Part shown: positions 44,944 to 54,304 of the stretch, piece by piece
Numbering within the stretch: the first letter of the stretch is position 1
How the letters are laid out: the number at the start of each line of letters is the position of its first letter
Source: Burkholderia anthina
GTDB lineage: Bacteria; Pseudomonadota; Gammaproteobacteria; Burkholderiales; Burkholderiaceae
Direction: 5' to 3'
Assembly: GCF_902498995.1 (NCBI RefSeq)
Contig: NZ_CABVLY010000028.1
Coordinates: forward strand, 1 to 64,000
DNA: 64,000 nucleotides
Program-made: the position numbers and the translations under genes
Notes under the pieces: generated by a model
Database searches by the model: none
What the model was told of the DNA's origin: nothing
The model's input: only the letters and a program-made list of their open reading frames with translations

Positions 44944-46476
44944 TCAGCTCTTGCCGTTCGCGCCGCCCTTCTCGCCGCGCGCACCACCCGTGTTGGCCGC
45001 GCCAACGATGCCGCGCTCGCGTGCCCACACGATCGCCTCGCCACGGCTATGCACGTCGAGCTTCGCGTAGATCGTCGCGACGTGATTGCGAACCGTATTC
45101 GGCGCGAGGCCCAGGCGCCCGGCGATCTCCTTGTCGGCGAGGCCGTGGCACAGCAGGTCGAACACGTCGCGCTCGCGCGCGGTGAGGTCCGACAGTTGCG
45201 CGCCCGCATCCGGCGCATTCGCGCGCCGCACGTTCGCGAGCTTCTCGATCAGCGTGCGGCTGAACCATGACGCATCCTGCATCGCCGTCTCGATCGCATA
45301 GACGAGCTCCATCTCGGTGCGCTTGCGGTCGCTGATGTCGAGCAGCGCGATCAGCAGGCAATCCTGCCCGTGAATCGCGACCGGATCGGCCGACACGACG
45401 CAATCGCGCAGGTCGCCGTCCTGCGTGCGGATCTGCACGTCGGCGTTGCGCACGCTGCCGTCGCGCGCGAGCCGGCTGTCGAGGTGCTGCCGCGCGCCGC
45501 GCTCCGCCCACAACCCGATCTCGTCGGCGGACTTGCCGAGCAGGTCGTCGCGCGCGTGGCCGGTCATCCCGACGAAGGCATCGTTGACGTCGAGCAGCTC
45601 GAAACCGTCGGCCGTGACGATCGCGGTCGCGACCGGCGCCATCCGGAACGCCTTCGCGAACCGCTCCTCGCTCTGCCGCAGCGCGAGCTCGGCCTGCTTG
45701 CGCGGCTCGAGATCCATGAACGTGAACAGCATGCACGCCTCGTCGCTCATGTCGATCGGCTGCCCGGCGACGACGACCGCCTTGATGCTGCCGTCCGCGC
45801 ACTTGAGCACGGCCTCCATCTGCGGAATCGTCGCCCCCTCGCCGAGCCGCTCGATCGCGAGTTCGCGCCGCTCGGCCTGCTCCAGCACGTCGATCTCGTA
45901 GACGGAGCGGCCGAGCACGTCGTCGCGCACGTAGCCCGTCATGTCGAGGAAGCCCTGATTGACCTTCACGTAGCGCAAGTCGTCGAGCCGGCAGATCACG
46001 GCCGGCGCCGGATTCGCGCTGAACGTGCGCTCGAAGCGCTCCTCCGCGCTCGCCCACTCGGTCGCGTCGTGCAGCACGAGCGCGAGACAGTCCGGCTCGC
46101 CGGCCGCGTTCGTCAGCACGAGGCTGCGGATCCGATGGACCCAGCTCACGTTCTCGTCGGCAGCCGATTCGACTTCGACCGTCACGTCGCTGAACTCCTC
46201 GCCCGCGATCACGCGATCCATCGGATAGTGGCCGTCGCGCACCGGATGGTTGTTCCGGTAGCGCAGGCGGAAACGCTCGCGATACTCGGTGACGTTCGCG
46301 CCGAGCGCCGCGAGCGCGGTGACGCCGTGCATCGCGAGCGCGGCCTCGTTCGCCCACACGATGCGCTGGTCGGGCTCGATCAGGATCACGCCCTCGGTGA
46401 GCCCCGCGATGATCTGGTGCAGCTGGCGCCGGTCGGTATGCGACTTCAGCACCTGTTCGTTTACTCGTTCGTCCAT
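44944..46476 (-). CDS. Multi-PAS LuxR-family transcriptional regulator
   Basis: A 510-residue regulator with three PAS modules (about 17-150, 150-275, 275-400), each containing WANEAALAMHG-, VNQGFLDMTGY- or VNDAFVGMTGH-type motifs, and a C-terminal LuxR HTH (LTARERDVFDLLCHGLADKEIAGRLGLAPNTVRNHVATIYAKL). There is no histidine-kinase or receiver domain, so sensing and DNA binding are in one chain. No Shine-Dalgarno is evident before the ATG at 46476; an upstream start is possible. It is flanked by stress-type genes it may control. Confidence 0.88.
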   Translation of the reverse strand: MDERVNEQVLKSHTDRRQLHQIIAGLTEGVILIEPDQRIVWANEAALAMHGVTALAALGANVTEYRERFRLRYRNNHPVRDGHYPMDRVIAGEEFSDVTVEVESAADENVSWVHRIRSLVLTNAAGEPDCLALVLHDATEWASAEERFERTFSANPAPAVICRLDDLRYVKVNQGFLDMTGYVRDDVLGRSVYEIDVLEQAERRELAIERLGEGATIPQMEAVLKCADGSIKAVVVAGQPIDMSDEACMLFTFMDLEPRKQAELALRQSEERFAKAFRMAPVATAIVTADGFELLDVNDAFVGMTGHARDDLLGKSADEIGLWAERGARQHLDSRLARDGSVRNADVQIRTQDGDLRDCVVSADPVAIHGQDCLLIALLDISDRKRTEMELVYAIETAMQDASWFSRTLIEKLANVRRANAPDAGAQLSDLTARERDVFDLLCHGLADKEIAGRLGLAPNTVRNHVATIYAKLDVHSRGEAIVWARERGIVGAANTGGARGEKGGANGKS

Positions 46477-46869
46477 TGGATGGGGGTCCACGTCGTCAGC
46501 ATGGTTGCCGGTCCGGTCGCATCGTGACCGGCGCGCGCCGGCGGGCGCCTGTCGCGATGATCGCGTGCCGCCGGTACAGGCGACAGACGCGGATGCACTA
46601 TGCCCGATAGTACATTCGCACGCCGCGTCGGCATCGTGCGATACCCCGCCGAGCGGCGCAGCGCGGCCCTCCACCCGTCGTCGCGCGTGGCGCGTGCAAC
46701 GGGCGCATTCGGGCGCATTCCCCGTTCCCGCGCACTGTTCCGTCCCCCATGCAAACGCACTAGCGAACCCGGTGAATTTGCGCGATGTCCGCGTGCGTTC
46801 GCGCCGGTACGCTGATATTGCATCGGCGCTCACACGCTGCCCTTCCACACCGCAGAGGAGGTTTCCCTG
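46477..46869. other. Divergent promoter region of the stress module
   Basis: About 390 bp between the PAS-LuxR gene and the proline-rich gene. It holds one inverted repeat, listed separately, and no convincing gene. Confidence 0.5.
46594..46614. promoter_or_regulatory. Inverted repeat TGCACTAT-N5-ATAGTACA
   Basis: Seven of eight bases match between the arms. It sits in the middle of the divergent promoter region and could be the LuxR-type regulator's operator. Confidence 0.4.
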
Positions 46870-47061
46870 ATGAAACTGCATCAGACACCCGATCCGACGC
46901 GGCCCGAACCGGCCCCGGATACTCCGCCCGAACCGCCGCCCGGCACCGATCCGCCGGTGCCGCTGCCGCCCGACGTGCCGCGCCCGGACCTGCCGCCGCG
47001 CGAGCCCGGCTACGACACGCCGATCGCGCGGCAAGCGGCGCGCGCCACGCGATCCGCATGA
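46870..47061 (+). CDS. Proline-rich small protein
   Basis: A 63-residue protein with about one third proline (PEPAPDTPPEPPPGTDPPVP) and no signal peptide. It is a low-complexity, probably unfolded chain. A strong GAGGAGG ribosome site before the ATG supports translation. It precedes the BON gene by 42 bp. Function unknown. Confidence 0.75.
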   Translation: MKLHQTPDPTRPEPAPDTPPEPPPGTDPPVPLPPDVPRPDLPPREPGYDTPIARQAARATRSA

Positions 47062-47103
47062 GCCGGCTCGCTCATTCACCAAGCCAATCGAAGGAGAACA
47101 TCG

Positions 47104-47454
47104 ATGAACAACACCTCGCACCTTTCGACGCTGCTCGCCGTCAGCGCGGCCTTCCTGCTTTCCGCCGCGCCGCTCGCGAACGCACAGGCCCAGGCTTCGT
47201 CGGCCGACGCCGGCATGACGGCCGAATCGAACCAGCCCGTCACCGACACGTGGATCACGACCAAGGTGAAGAGCGAACTCGCGACCACCGATGGCGTGAA
47301 GAGCACCGACATCAGCGTGAAGACGGTGGACGGCGTCGTCACGCTCACCGGCGTGCTGCCGACGAAGATCGCCGTGAAGAAGGCCGTCGCCGTGACGCGC
47401 GCGATCAAGGGCGTGACGCACGTCGACGCATCCGGGCTGAAGGCGAAGGCCTGA
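47104..47454 (+). CDS. BON-domain periplasmic protein
   Basis: A 116-residue protein with a signal peptide (cut near ANAQA) and one BON domain (TDTWITTKVKSELATTDGVKSTDISVKTVDGVVTLTGVL). BON domains, as in OsmY, associate with membranes and are typically induced by osmotic or envelope stress. Part of the plus-strand stress group. GGAGAACATCG precedes the ATG. Confidence 0.92.
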   Translation: MNNTSHLSTLLAVSAAFLLSAAPLANAQAQASSADAGMTAESNQPVTDTWITTKVKSELATTDGVKSTDISVKTVDGVVTLTGVLPTKIAVKKAVAVTRAIKGVTHVDASGLKAKA

Positions 47455-47510
47455 GCTATCCAGCGGCCGAGCGCCGCGCTTTTCTCCCCCTACTCAACGA
47501 GGAGCACACG

Positions 47511-47708
47511 ATGAACGAGGACAAGATCAAGGGCCAGTGGAAGCAGCTCACCGGCAAGCTGAAGGCCAAGTGGGGCAAGCTGACCGACGACGACCTGACG
47601 GTCGCCGAAGGCAACCGCGACTATCTGGCCGGCAAGATCCAGGAGCGTTACGGGATCGCGCGCGACGAAGCCGAGAAGCAGTTGCGCGATTTCGATCGGG
47701 AGCTGTAA
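47511..47708 (+). CDS. CsbD family stress protein, second copy
   Basis: A 65-residue CsbD protein (MNEDKIKGQWKQLTGKLKAKWGKLTDDDL, then AGKIQERYGIARDEAEKQLRDF). Closer to E. coli YjbJ than the first copy. GAGGAGCACACG precedes the ATG. It follows the BON gene by 56 bp. Confidence 0.93.
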   Translation: MNEDKIKGQWKQLTGKLKAKWGKLTDDDLTVAEGNRDYLAGKIQERYGIARDEAEKQLRDFDREL

Positions 47709-47770
47709 CGCGCGAGCCGTCTCACCCGCCGCGGCGCACCGCGCGTCGCGGCAACGAGGAGAACACCGAC

Positions 47771-47854
47771 ATGGGCAAGTATCTGCTCGCATGGCTGCTC
47801 GGCGTACCGATCGGGCTGCTGGTGCTGTTCTTTCTGGTCACGCACCTCTTCTGA
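47771..47854 (+). CDS. 27-residue membrane peptide
   Basis: MGKYLLAWLLGVPIGLLVLF and a short tail form a single hydrophobic span over nearly the whole length. GAGGAGAACACCG ahead of the ATG and position as last gene of the stress group, just before a strong terminator, support it as a real gene. Such peptides often modulate membrane proteins. Confidence 0.78.
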   Translation: MGKYLLAWLLGVPIGLLVLFFLVTHLF

Positions 47855-47880
47855 CGAACGCGGCGCCCATGTAACGAAAA

Positions 47881-47922
47881 CGGGCCGGCGGCTGAAATCA
47901 GCCGCCGGCCCGCCTGTTTTTA
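47881..47922. terminator. Strong bidirectional terminator
   Basis: A 15-bp perfect stem (47881-47895 with 47898-47912) has T-rich sequence on both sides, so it can end both the stress group and the convergent DUF1338 gene. Confidence 0.85.
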
Positions 47923-47952
47923 CGCCCGGTGCGCGATGGCGACGTGCCGCGC

Positions 47953-48978
47953 TTACTTCGCGTTCGCCGTCATCTTGAAGATGCCTTGCGCGTTGCCCGC
48001 ATCGAAGCGCAGGTCCGTCACCCAGCGGCGCGCCGCCTGGTCGAACGTGCGACGGCGCGTGATGAATTCGTAAAACGAACCCGGCACGTTGCGCTTGACC
48101 GTGCCGCCGTCGCGGGTGCGGAATTCGCGCTCGACGATGTCCGCGCGATAGGCCGTCTGGAACACGCGGCCCGAACGCGAGCGTTCGACTTCCGGCTTCA
48201 TCGGCCGGCCCTTCGCCTTCTCGTCGTCGGACAGCTTGAACACGTCGGTCACGCGATCGGTCGCGTGGTTGAACGCGTTGCCTTCGGTCGCGATCCAGGC
48301 CATCTCGGCCGATTCGAGCAGCAGCGTCTCGTAGTCGAGTTCGTTCGGCAGGTCGTGCTGGCGGGCGAATGCGCCGACGATTTCGGGCAGCAGCGCGTGC
48401 GCGGCGTCGAGCGACAGCCAGCCTTCGCGCTCGATCTCCCACAGGAGCGCGACGGCCGCCGGCGACAGCGGGTCGCGCGACGAGCGCACGACGTTCGTCA
48501 CGGCCTGCTGGAATTCCTTCGAGAAGCGTTCCGGATGCAGTTCGCTGACGAAGAACTGCGCGATCTCGTCCGGTGCGTCTTCATGCGCATAGGCGCGGCC
48601 GGTCATGCCGAGCTTGTCGAGCGGATAACGGCCGTTCAGGCGGAAGCCGAGCGGACGCAGGATGCGCGTGAACGCGGCTTCGCCCGGCGGCAGCGCGCCG
48701 GTATGCGGCCAGCGCACCGTGCGCAGCGCGCCGTGATCGAAGTACACCGAACCGCCGCTTTCGATCGCGTCGGCCGTATAGGCGCGACCGTTCGCCGAAC
48801 GTTCGAGCAGCCCTTCGAACAGCGCCATGTTCATCGCCTGCGCGATTTCCGCGCGCGTGACGACGTCGGCTTCCCACTCTTGGAGGACGGCCGGCATGTT
48901 CAGGGTCGCGAACAGGGCGTCGGTCTTCGCCTGTCCCAGCAGCTTCGCCAGCAAGCTCTCGATATTCGGATTGCGCAT
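47953..48978 (-). CDS. hglS: DUF1338 family enzyme (HglS/2-oxoadipate dioxygenase-decarboxylase type)
   Basis: A roughly 341-residue Fe(II) enzyme. HglS/YdcJ converts 2-oxoadipate to D-2-hydroxyglutarate in D-lysine catabolism. Metal and substrate residues appear as H82 and R86 in DHGALRTVRW, and NAFNHATDRV gives the second His. The start is placed at the ATG giving MRNPNIESLLAKLLG; exact position may be off by one base. It is divergent from a LysR gene. The other D-lysine genes are not adjacent, so the pathway role is by family only. Confidence 0.85.
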   Translation of the reverse strand: MRNPNIESLLAKLLGQAKTDALFATLNMPAVLQEWEADVVTRAEIAQAMNMALFEGLLERSANGRAYTADAIESGGSVYFDHGALRTVRWPHTGALPPGEAAFTRILRPLGFRLNGRYPLDKLGMTGRAYAHEDAPDEIAQFFVSELHPERFSKEFQQAVTNVVRSSRDPLSPAAVALLWEIEREGWLSLDAAHALLPEIVGAFARQHDLPNELDYETLLLESAEMAWIATEGNAFNHATDRVTDVFKLSDDEKAKGRPMKPEVERSRSGRVFQTAYRADIVEREFRTRDGGTVKRNVPGSFYEFITRRRTFDQAARRWVTDLRFDAGNAQGIFKMTANAK

Positions 48979-49204
48979 CAGGATTCTCGTGTCGGGGGGA
49001 CCGCCGGCAAACGTGCCGGCAACTCGGTGGCCGGCCGCCCGGCGGGCGCCTGACCTTGCACGGGAAGCATTATTCAAAGGGTTGCAGCGGGGCGTAAAGC
49101 GAGATTAAATTGACATGTGATGAGTTTTTGGAATTATTCACGGTCTCAGCACGCGTCCGCCGGCCTGCCTCGGGCGGGTCCGTTCGTCAGACAAAAAGAG
49201 CATC

Positions 49205-50155
49205 ATGCGCAAATTCAAGATCCCCAACATGGGCGCGCTCGTGGCTTTCGAAGCCGCGGCGCGCCACGAGAGCTTCACGCACGCGGCGAAGGAGCTGTTC
49301 CTGACCGAGAGCGCGGTGTCGCGGCAAATCGCGACGCTCGAAGCGAGCCTCGGCGTGCGGCTGTTCGCGCGCGTGAAGCAGCGCGTCGTGCTGACGCGCG
49401 CCGGCAAGCTGTACGGCACGCAGGTGCGGCGCGCGCTGGAGGCGCTCGACCGCGACACGCTGTCGATCATCGCGCACGGCAGCGGCGGCGGCTATCTGGA
49501 GCTCGCGGTGCTGCCGACCTTCGCGTCGCACTGGCTGATCCCGCGCATCAAGAGCTTCTACGACCGCACGCCGGACGTGCGCGTGAACATGGGCAGCCGC
49601 ACCGACCTGTTCTCGTTCGAAGACACCCACTTCGAAGCCGCGATCCACTACGGCAAGCCGACCTGGCCCGGCACGTCGTCGGACTACCTGTTCGGCGAGG
49701 AAGTCGTGCCGATCTGCTCGCCGGCGCTGCTCCACGGGCCCGTCGAACGCGTGGAGGATCTGCTCGCGTATCCGCTGCTGCACTCCACCACGCGTCCCGG
49801 CGCGTGGGCGCAATGGTTCGAGACGCACGGCATCGAGGACATCCGCACGATGCAGGGCGTGCGCTACGAGCTGCATACGATGCTGATCAGCGCGGCCGCG
49901 GCCGGGCTCGGAATCGCGCTGGTGCCGAAGTTCTTCGTCGAGGAACAGTTGCAGCAGCTCGGTCTCGTCGTGCCGTGCGACGCGGCGACGGTCGGCGATT
50001 CGGCGTACTACCTCGTGTATCCGACGGAGTTCAGTCACAGCAAGCCGCTCGAATCGTTCCGCACATGGCTGCTGGAACAGGCGAGCGCGTATGCGGCGCC
50101 GGGGCAGGAGGAACGCGACGTGGAGGATGACGAAGACGACGAGGACGTCGAATAG
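49205..50155 (+). CDS. LysR-family regulator with acidic C-terminal tail
   Basis: A 316-residue GcvA-like LTTR. The HTH is GALVAFEAAARHESFTHAAKELFLTESAVSRQIATLEASLGVRLF, followed by a substrate-binding domain. The last 12 residues are nearly all Asp and Glu (VEDDEDDEDVE), an unusual tail. It is divergent from the DUF1338 gene, which it probably regulates. Confidence 0.92.
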   Translation: MRKFKIPNMGALVAFEAAARHESFTHAAKELFLTESAVSRQIATLEASLGVRLFARVKQRVVLTRAGKLYGTQVRRALEALDRDTLSIIAHGSGGGYLELAVLPTFASHWLIPRIKSFYDRTPDVRVNMGSRTDLFSFEDTHFEAAIHYGKPTWPGTSSDYLFGEEVVPICSPALLHGPVERVEDLLAYPLLHSTTRPGAWAQWFETHGIEDIRTMQGVRYELHTMLISAAAAGLGIALVPKFFVEEQLQQLGLVVPCDAATVGDSAYYLVYPTEFSHSKPLESFRTWLLEQASAYAAPGQEERDVEDDEDDEDVE

Positions 50156-50705
50156 CGTCACGTGCGCCAGGCGTTCAGTGCCTGCGTCTCGGCGGGGAAT
50201 CCAGAAGCGGGGCAATCGCGGCGACGAAATCGCCGGAAGGAAGGACCGAACGAACGACGGCCCGTGTGTCCGGTGCGCGTCGGGCCGGGGCAACCCCGGC
50301 CCGACGCTCCGGGCAGCCGACCTCGTATCGGCGGCGCGGCGGACTTTCTTTCTTCTTCACTGCATAGGTTCTCTCAGGTTCCCTGCATTTTTTGCTGTGC
50401 CGCGCCGGCCATTATCCACTCAAACCGCCCGAAGTAAAACGTTTGCGCATGCGCTGGGCGGCATACCCCTCATAACCGGACACAATCCGTCAAATTCCTT
50501 TCGGATTGAACGACGGCGGTCGGCAATTCTTGCAATCGGCACGGCGTTGCTTTTTAATGGAACTGGTTCCATCGTGTGTTTCGGCCATGCCGCCGCGTGA
50601 CGCGACGTCGTGCGCGCGTCATGATGCCGATTCAGGATCGAGGATCATTCAGCTCAGGATTCCGTGTCGCCCGTCCTTTCCGGCCCCCCGTCAAACGAGA
50701 CCGTC
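50156..50705. other. Long intergenic region before the GapN-like gene
   Basis: About 550 bp without a convincing gene. A TGGAAC-TG-GTTCCA inverted repeat at 50558-50571 follows a T/A-rich stretch and may be an operator in the dehydrogenase promoter. Confidence 0.5.
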
Positions 50706-52334
50706 ATGCCCGATTCCGCCTCTCTGCAGCAGCTGTTTCCCGCCTATCAGGACATCCCCGCCGAATACCGGCTCGCTTCGCCGATCCACCAGCGCGTGTC
50801 GCTGGTCGACGGCGCATTGCGCCCGTGGGACGGCACGACCAAGACCGTGCTGTCGCCGGTGTGCGTGCGGCAGCCGGACGGCAGCGTCGCGCAGATGGAG
50901 ATCGGCAGCTACCCGGTGATGGGCGAGACGGAAAGCGACGCGGCGCTCGACGCCGCGGTGCGCGCGTACGATTCGGGCCGCGGCGAGTGGCCGACGATGA
51001 AGGTCGAGCAGCGCATCGCGTGCATGCAGGACTTCATCAAGCGGATGGTCGCGCAGCGCGAGCTCGTGGTGAACCTGATCATGTGGGAGATCGGCAAGAG
51101 CCTCGCCGATTCGCAGAAGGAGTTCGACCGCACCGTCACGTACATGACGCAGACGATCGACGCGCTGAAGGAGCTCGACAACGCGAACTCGCGCTTCGTG
51201 ATCGCCGAAGGCACGATCGGCCAGATCCGCCGCACGCCGCTCGGCGTCGTGCTGTGCATGGGGCCGTACAACTATCCGCTGAACGAGACGTTCGCGACGC
51301 TGATCCCCGCGCTGCTGATGGGCAACACCGTGGTGTTCAAGCCGCCGCAATACGGCACGCTGCTGTTCGAACCGCTGCTCGATGCGTTCCGCGACGCGTT
51401 CCCGAAAGGCGTGATCAACACGATCTACGCGCCGGGCGCCGTGGTCGTGCCGCACATGCTCGCGTCGGGCAAGATCAACGTGCTCGCGCTGATCGGTTCG
51501 AGCAAGGTCGCCGATCACCTGAAGAAGCAGCATCCGAAGTCGCACCGGCTGCGCGCGATCCTCGGCCTCGACGCGAAGAACGCGGCGATCGTGCTGCCCG
51601 ATGCCGATCTCGACCTCACCGTGAAGGAGTGCCTGCTCGGCGCGCTGTCGTTCAACGGTCAGCGCTGTACCGCGCTGAAGATGCTGCTCGTGCATCGCTC
51701 GATCGTCGACGCATTCCTGGAGCGCTTCACCGCCGCGCTCGAGCAACTGAAGATCGGCATGCCGTGGGAGAAAGGCGTCAGCATCACGCCGCTGCCGGGC
51801 ATGCATCGCACCGCGTACATGACCGACGCGATCGACGACGCGAAGGCCAGGGGCGCGCAGGTCGTCAATCACCAGGGCGGCGAGTTCAGCAAGACGCTGT
51901 TCTATCCGGCCGTCGTGTATCCGGTCGTCGAAGGGATGAAGCTGTATCGCGAAGAACAGTTCGGGCCGATCATCCCGGTCGCGCCGTTCGACGACGTCGA
52001 AACCGCGCTCGACTACGTGACCACGTCGGAGCACGGCCAGCAGGTCAGCATCTTCGGTTCCGATCCGGCGCAGATCGGCGCGCTCGTCGATCCGCTCGTG
52101 AACCAGGTATGCCGCGTGAACATCAACTGCCAGTGCCAGCGCGGACCCGACGTGTTCCCGTTCGCGGGGCGCAAGGATTCGGCCGAAGGCACGCTGTCGG
52201 TGACCGACGCGCTGCGCGCGTTCTCGATCCGCTCGATGGTTGCGGCAAAGCAGACCGACGGCAGCAAGCAGCTGCTCGACTCGATCGTGTCGGACCACTA
52301 CTCGAAGTTCATCAACACGGGCTTCATTTTCTGA
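50706..52334 (+). CDS. NADP-dependent glyceraldehyde-3-phosphate dehydrogenase-like aldehyde dehydrogenase
   Basis: A 542-residue ALDH-fold protein resembling non-phosphorylating GapN. Motifs are MGPYNYPLNETFATLIPALLMGNTVVFKPP, IGSSKVADHL and the nucleophile in SFNGQRCTALK. The segment that normally reads ELGGK is GLDAK, so the usual general-base Glu is absent. It is longer than standard GapN (about 475). ATG 50706 is chosen by homology. If active, it would oxidise an aldehyde with NADP to an acid. Confidence 0.85.
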   Translation: MPDSASLQQLFPAYQDIPAEYRLASPIHQRVSLVDGALRPWDGTTKTVLSPVCVRQPDGSVAQMEIGSYPVMGETESDAALDAAVRAYDSGRGEWPTMKVEQRIACMQDFIKRMVAQRELVVNLIMWEIGKSLADSQKEFDRTVTYMTQTIDALKELDNANSRFVIAEGTIGQIRRTPLGVVLCMGPYNYPLNETFATLIPALLMGNTVVFKPPQYGTLLFEPLLDAFRDAFPKGVINTIYAPGAVVVPHMLASGKINVLALIGSSKVADHLKKQHPKSHRLRAILGLDAKNAAIVLPDADLDLTVKECLLGALSFNGQRCTALKMLLVHRSIVDAFLERFTAALEQLKIGMPWEKGVSITPLPGMHRTAYMTDAIDDAKARGAQVVNHQGGEFSKTLFYPAVVYPVVEGMKLYREEQFGPIIPVAPFDDVETALDYVTTSEHGQQVSIFGSDPAQIGALVDPLVNQVCRVNINCQCQRGPDVFPFAGRKDSAEGTLSVTDALRAFSIRSMVAAKQTDGSKQLLDSIVSDHYSKFINTGFIF

Positions 52335-52353
52335 CGCGCGGCGCGAGGCGCGA

Positions 52354-52385
52354 ACGATCCGCCGTGCGTTCGTGCGGCGGATCGT
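52354..52385. terminator. Hairpin between convergent genes
   Basis: An 11-bp perfect stem with a 10-base loop lies between the GapN-like gene and the convergent LysE gene. There is no long T-run, so efficiency is uncertain. Confidence 0.5.
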
Positions 52386-52408
52386 CCGGACGAGCGCGCG
52401 TCGTCCGT

Positions 52409-53041
52409 TCAGACGTTCGATGCGAGCAGCCGGATCCCCGCCAGACCGAACACCACCGCCAGGCACGCTTCCATCGCCCGCCGGCCGCGCACGTACAACC
52501 GGCGCGCACCATCGGTCGAGAACACCAGCGCATACCCGCCGAACACCATGCAGCCGATCGCGATGCAGCCCGGCACGACCGCGCCGTGCGACGCGCCCGA
52601 ACCGTTCGACGACAGCGCGACGATCGACACCCACACCAGGATGGCTTTCGGATTCGTCAGGTGCAGCATCGCGCCGCGCGCGTAGAAGCGCGACAGCCGC
52701 TGCCCGGGCGTCGTCTTCAGCGTCGCCGCCGCATTGGGCGACCATGCGGTGCGGCCCGACTTGAACGCGAGCCACAGCAGGTACACGCCGCCGAACAGCT
52801 TGATCGCGACCAGCAGCTTCGACCACGCGAGCAGCGCCGCCGACACGCCGAGCGCGGCCACCATCGCCCAGCACATCGATCCCGACATCACGCCGAGCGC
52901 GAATACGAGCGCCGCCTTGCGGCCGTGGTTCGCGGCGACCGACATGATCGCGAGATTGCTCGGGCCCGGGCTGGCCGTGCCGACGAAATAGGCCGTGTAA
53001 GCCAGCAGCAGGTTGGCGGAGAAAAAGGCGTGGACGCTCAT
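52409..53041 (-). CDS. LysE/RhtB family amino-acid exporter
   Basis: A 210-residue, six-span inner-membrane protein. TASPGPSNLAIMSVAANHGRKAALVFALGVMSG is the conserved N-terminal signature and LTNPKAILVWVSI follows in the middle. ATG 53041 gives the usual short N-terminus. It likely exports an amino acid or homoserine-lactone-like compound. Confidence 0.9.
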   Translation of the reverse strand: MSVHAFFSANLLLAYTAYFVGTASPGPSNLAIMSVAANHGRKAALVFALGVMSGSMCWAMVAALGVSAALLAWSKLLVAIKLFGGVYLLWLAFKSGRTAWSPNAAATLKTTPGQRLSRFYARGAMLHLTNPKAILVWVSIVALSSNGSGASHGAVVPGCIAIGCMVFGGYALVFSTDGARRLYVRGRRAMEACLAVVFGLAGIRLLASNV

Positions 53042-53619
53042 GTCGAACCTCGCGGGGGATGAGCGGTCGATTGTTCGCACATGCGCGGCAGTTGCCCATG
53101 GACAATTGGCCGGCAATTCGCTGGGCCAGTTGGGCGAAGCGCATGCCTGCGCATGACGTTGCATCCGCCACGGCGGCCGGCGCGTCCGGACTGTCTCGGT
53201 TATGAAACATCCGGCGCGTGCGTGTGGCGGCATGCCGCCGTCACGCGCCGGGCGTCGCGGGCCGCCGCGCCCGGCGCCGGGCGGATGCCGCGCGAACCGC
53301 CCGATCGCGGCCTTCCTGCCCGTTGCCGACAGAAACACGAAGCCCGTTTTGCGCCTGCGTTACGTTACATCGTTGAAGCATTTCATTCGTTCGACCGCCG
53401 CCGCACCCGCGCGCGCCGCGTCGCGACGCGTATGGACGGCCGCCTCGATTTTCCGTGCGAGCCAGTCTCGGCGGGACGCGACGACCGACGCCGCGACGCG
53501 CGTCAACATTGCTCAACAATCGGATCGCGGCGCTGGTACGGAACCTGCATCCCGTTTGTCATGCAAGCCGCGCCGCCGATCGGCGCGGCCACGAACACCG
53601 CGAAGCAACGAGGCTTTCC
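53042..53619. other. Non-coding gap
   Basis: About 580 bp of GC-rich sequence. Open frames exist in several phases but none shows a ribosome site with a recognisable product. The promoters of the two divergent genes should be here. Confidence 0.45.
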
Positions 53620-53943
53620 ATGGATGCGCTGCCCAACTCGTCCGATACGTCGTTCCAGCTCTTTCTCGCAAAGCTGCTCGAACAACCGCTGCCCGACTGG
53701 ACCGAAAAGCAGCAGATGGAACTGGACATGGCCCGCACGCTGTCCGGCCAGATGGTCCGGCTCGCCGAAGACATGCGCGGCGGCACCGCCGATCTCACGC
53801 GCTGCCTCGTGCTGCTGCGCTACGCGAAGGTGCTCGACTTCATGCTGACGTCGCTCGCCGCGCGCCGCGACATCCATCCGCAGACGCTGCGCACGCTGTT
53901 CCGGCTCGCGAACCTGAAGGTCGACGATGCGTATCCGGTCTGA
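53620..53943 (+). CDS. Hypothetical helical protein
   Basis: A 107-residue soluble, largely helical protein (MDALPNSSDTSFQLFLAKLL, then DMRGGTADLTRCLVLLRYAKVLDFMLTSLAARRDIHPQTLRTLFRLANLK). It has no signal peptide and no recognised domain. It precedes the DUF2946-like and PepSY genes on the same strand but with a gap of more than 300 bp. Confidence 0.65.
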   Translation: MDALPNSSDTSFQLFLAKLLEQPLPDWTEKQQMELDMARTLSGQMVRLAEDMRGGTADLTRCLVLLRYAKVLDFMLTSLAARRDIHPQTLRTLFRLANLKVDDAYPV

Positions 53944-54304
53944 ACCGGCGCGCAGCGTCGATCTCGACGACGAACGGCCACGGAGACGCGCGCATGCCCG
54001 ATGACCGCGCCGGATGAGCGTCCGGAACCGGACATCCCGGCTGGCCGGCGAACCCGGCGTCTTCGTGCAGCAGTACGGACGCAAGGCCCGGAAGACTCTC
54101 GACCCGAACGATCGCCGCTCCGATCGCGACGTCGAACGGGCGATGCGGCGCCTGTCGGCCGCCGAGCTCTCCGGCCTGCTGGCCGATGAAGGCGAGAACC
54201 AGGACGAAGACGGCAACGACGCCGCCGCTGAACGCCCTCCACGGCCCCCCGCTTCCCGGCGCCGCAACCGGGCCGCCAGCCAATCGGATGTACAATCGCG
54301 CGCC
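53944..54304 (+). other. Open in-frame stretch before the DUF2946-like gene
   Basis: From ATG 54014 a frame of 97 codons runs without a stop straight into the DUF2946-like gene. It contains GVFVQQYGRKARKTLDPNDR and a charged tail. It may be a separate small protein fused by loss of its stop codon, or a longer N-terminus of the next gene. Confidence 0.4.

Noticed and set aside
50691..53210. An 839-codon minus-strand frame across the dehydrogenase gene
   Set aside because: Antisense shadow of the GapN-like gene and out of phase with the LysE gene.
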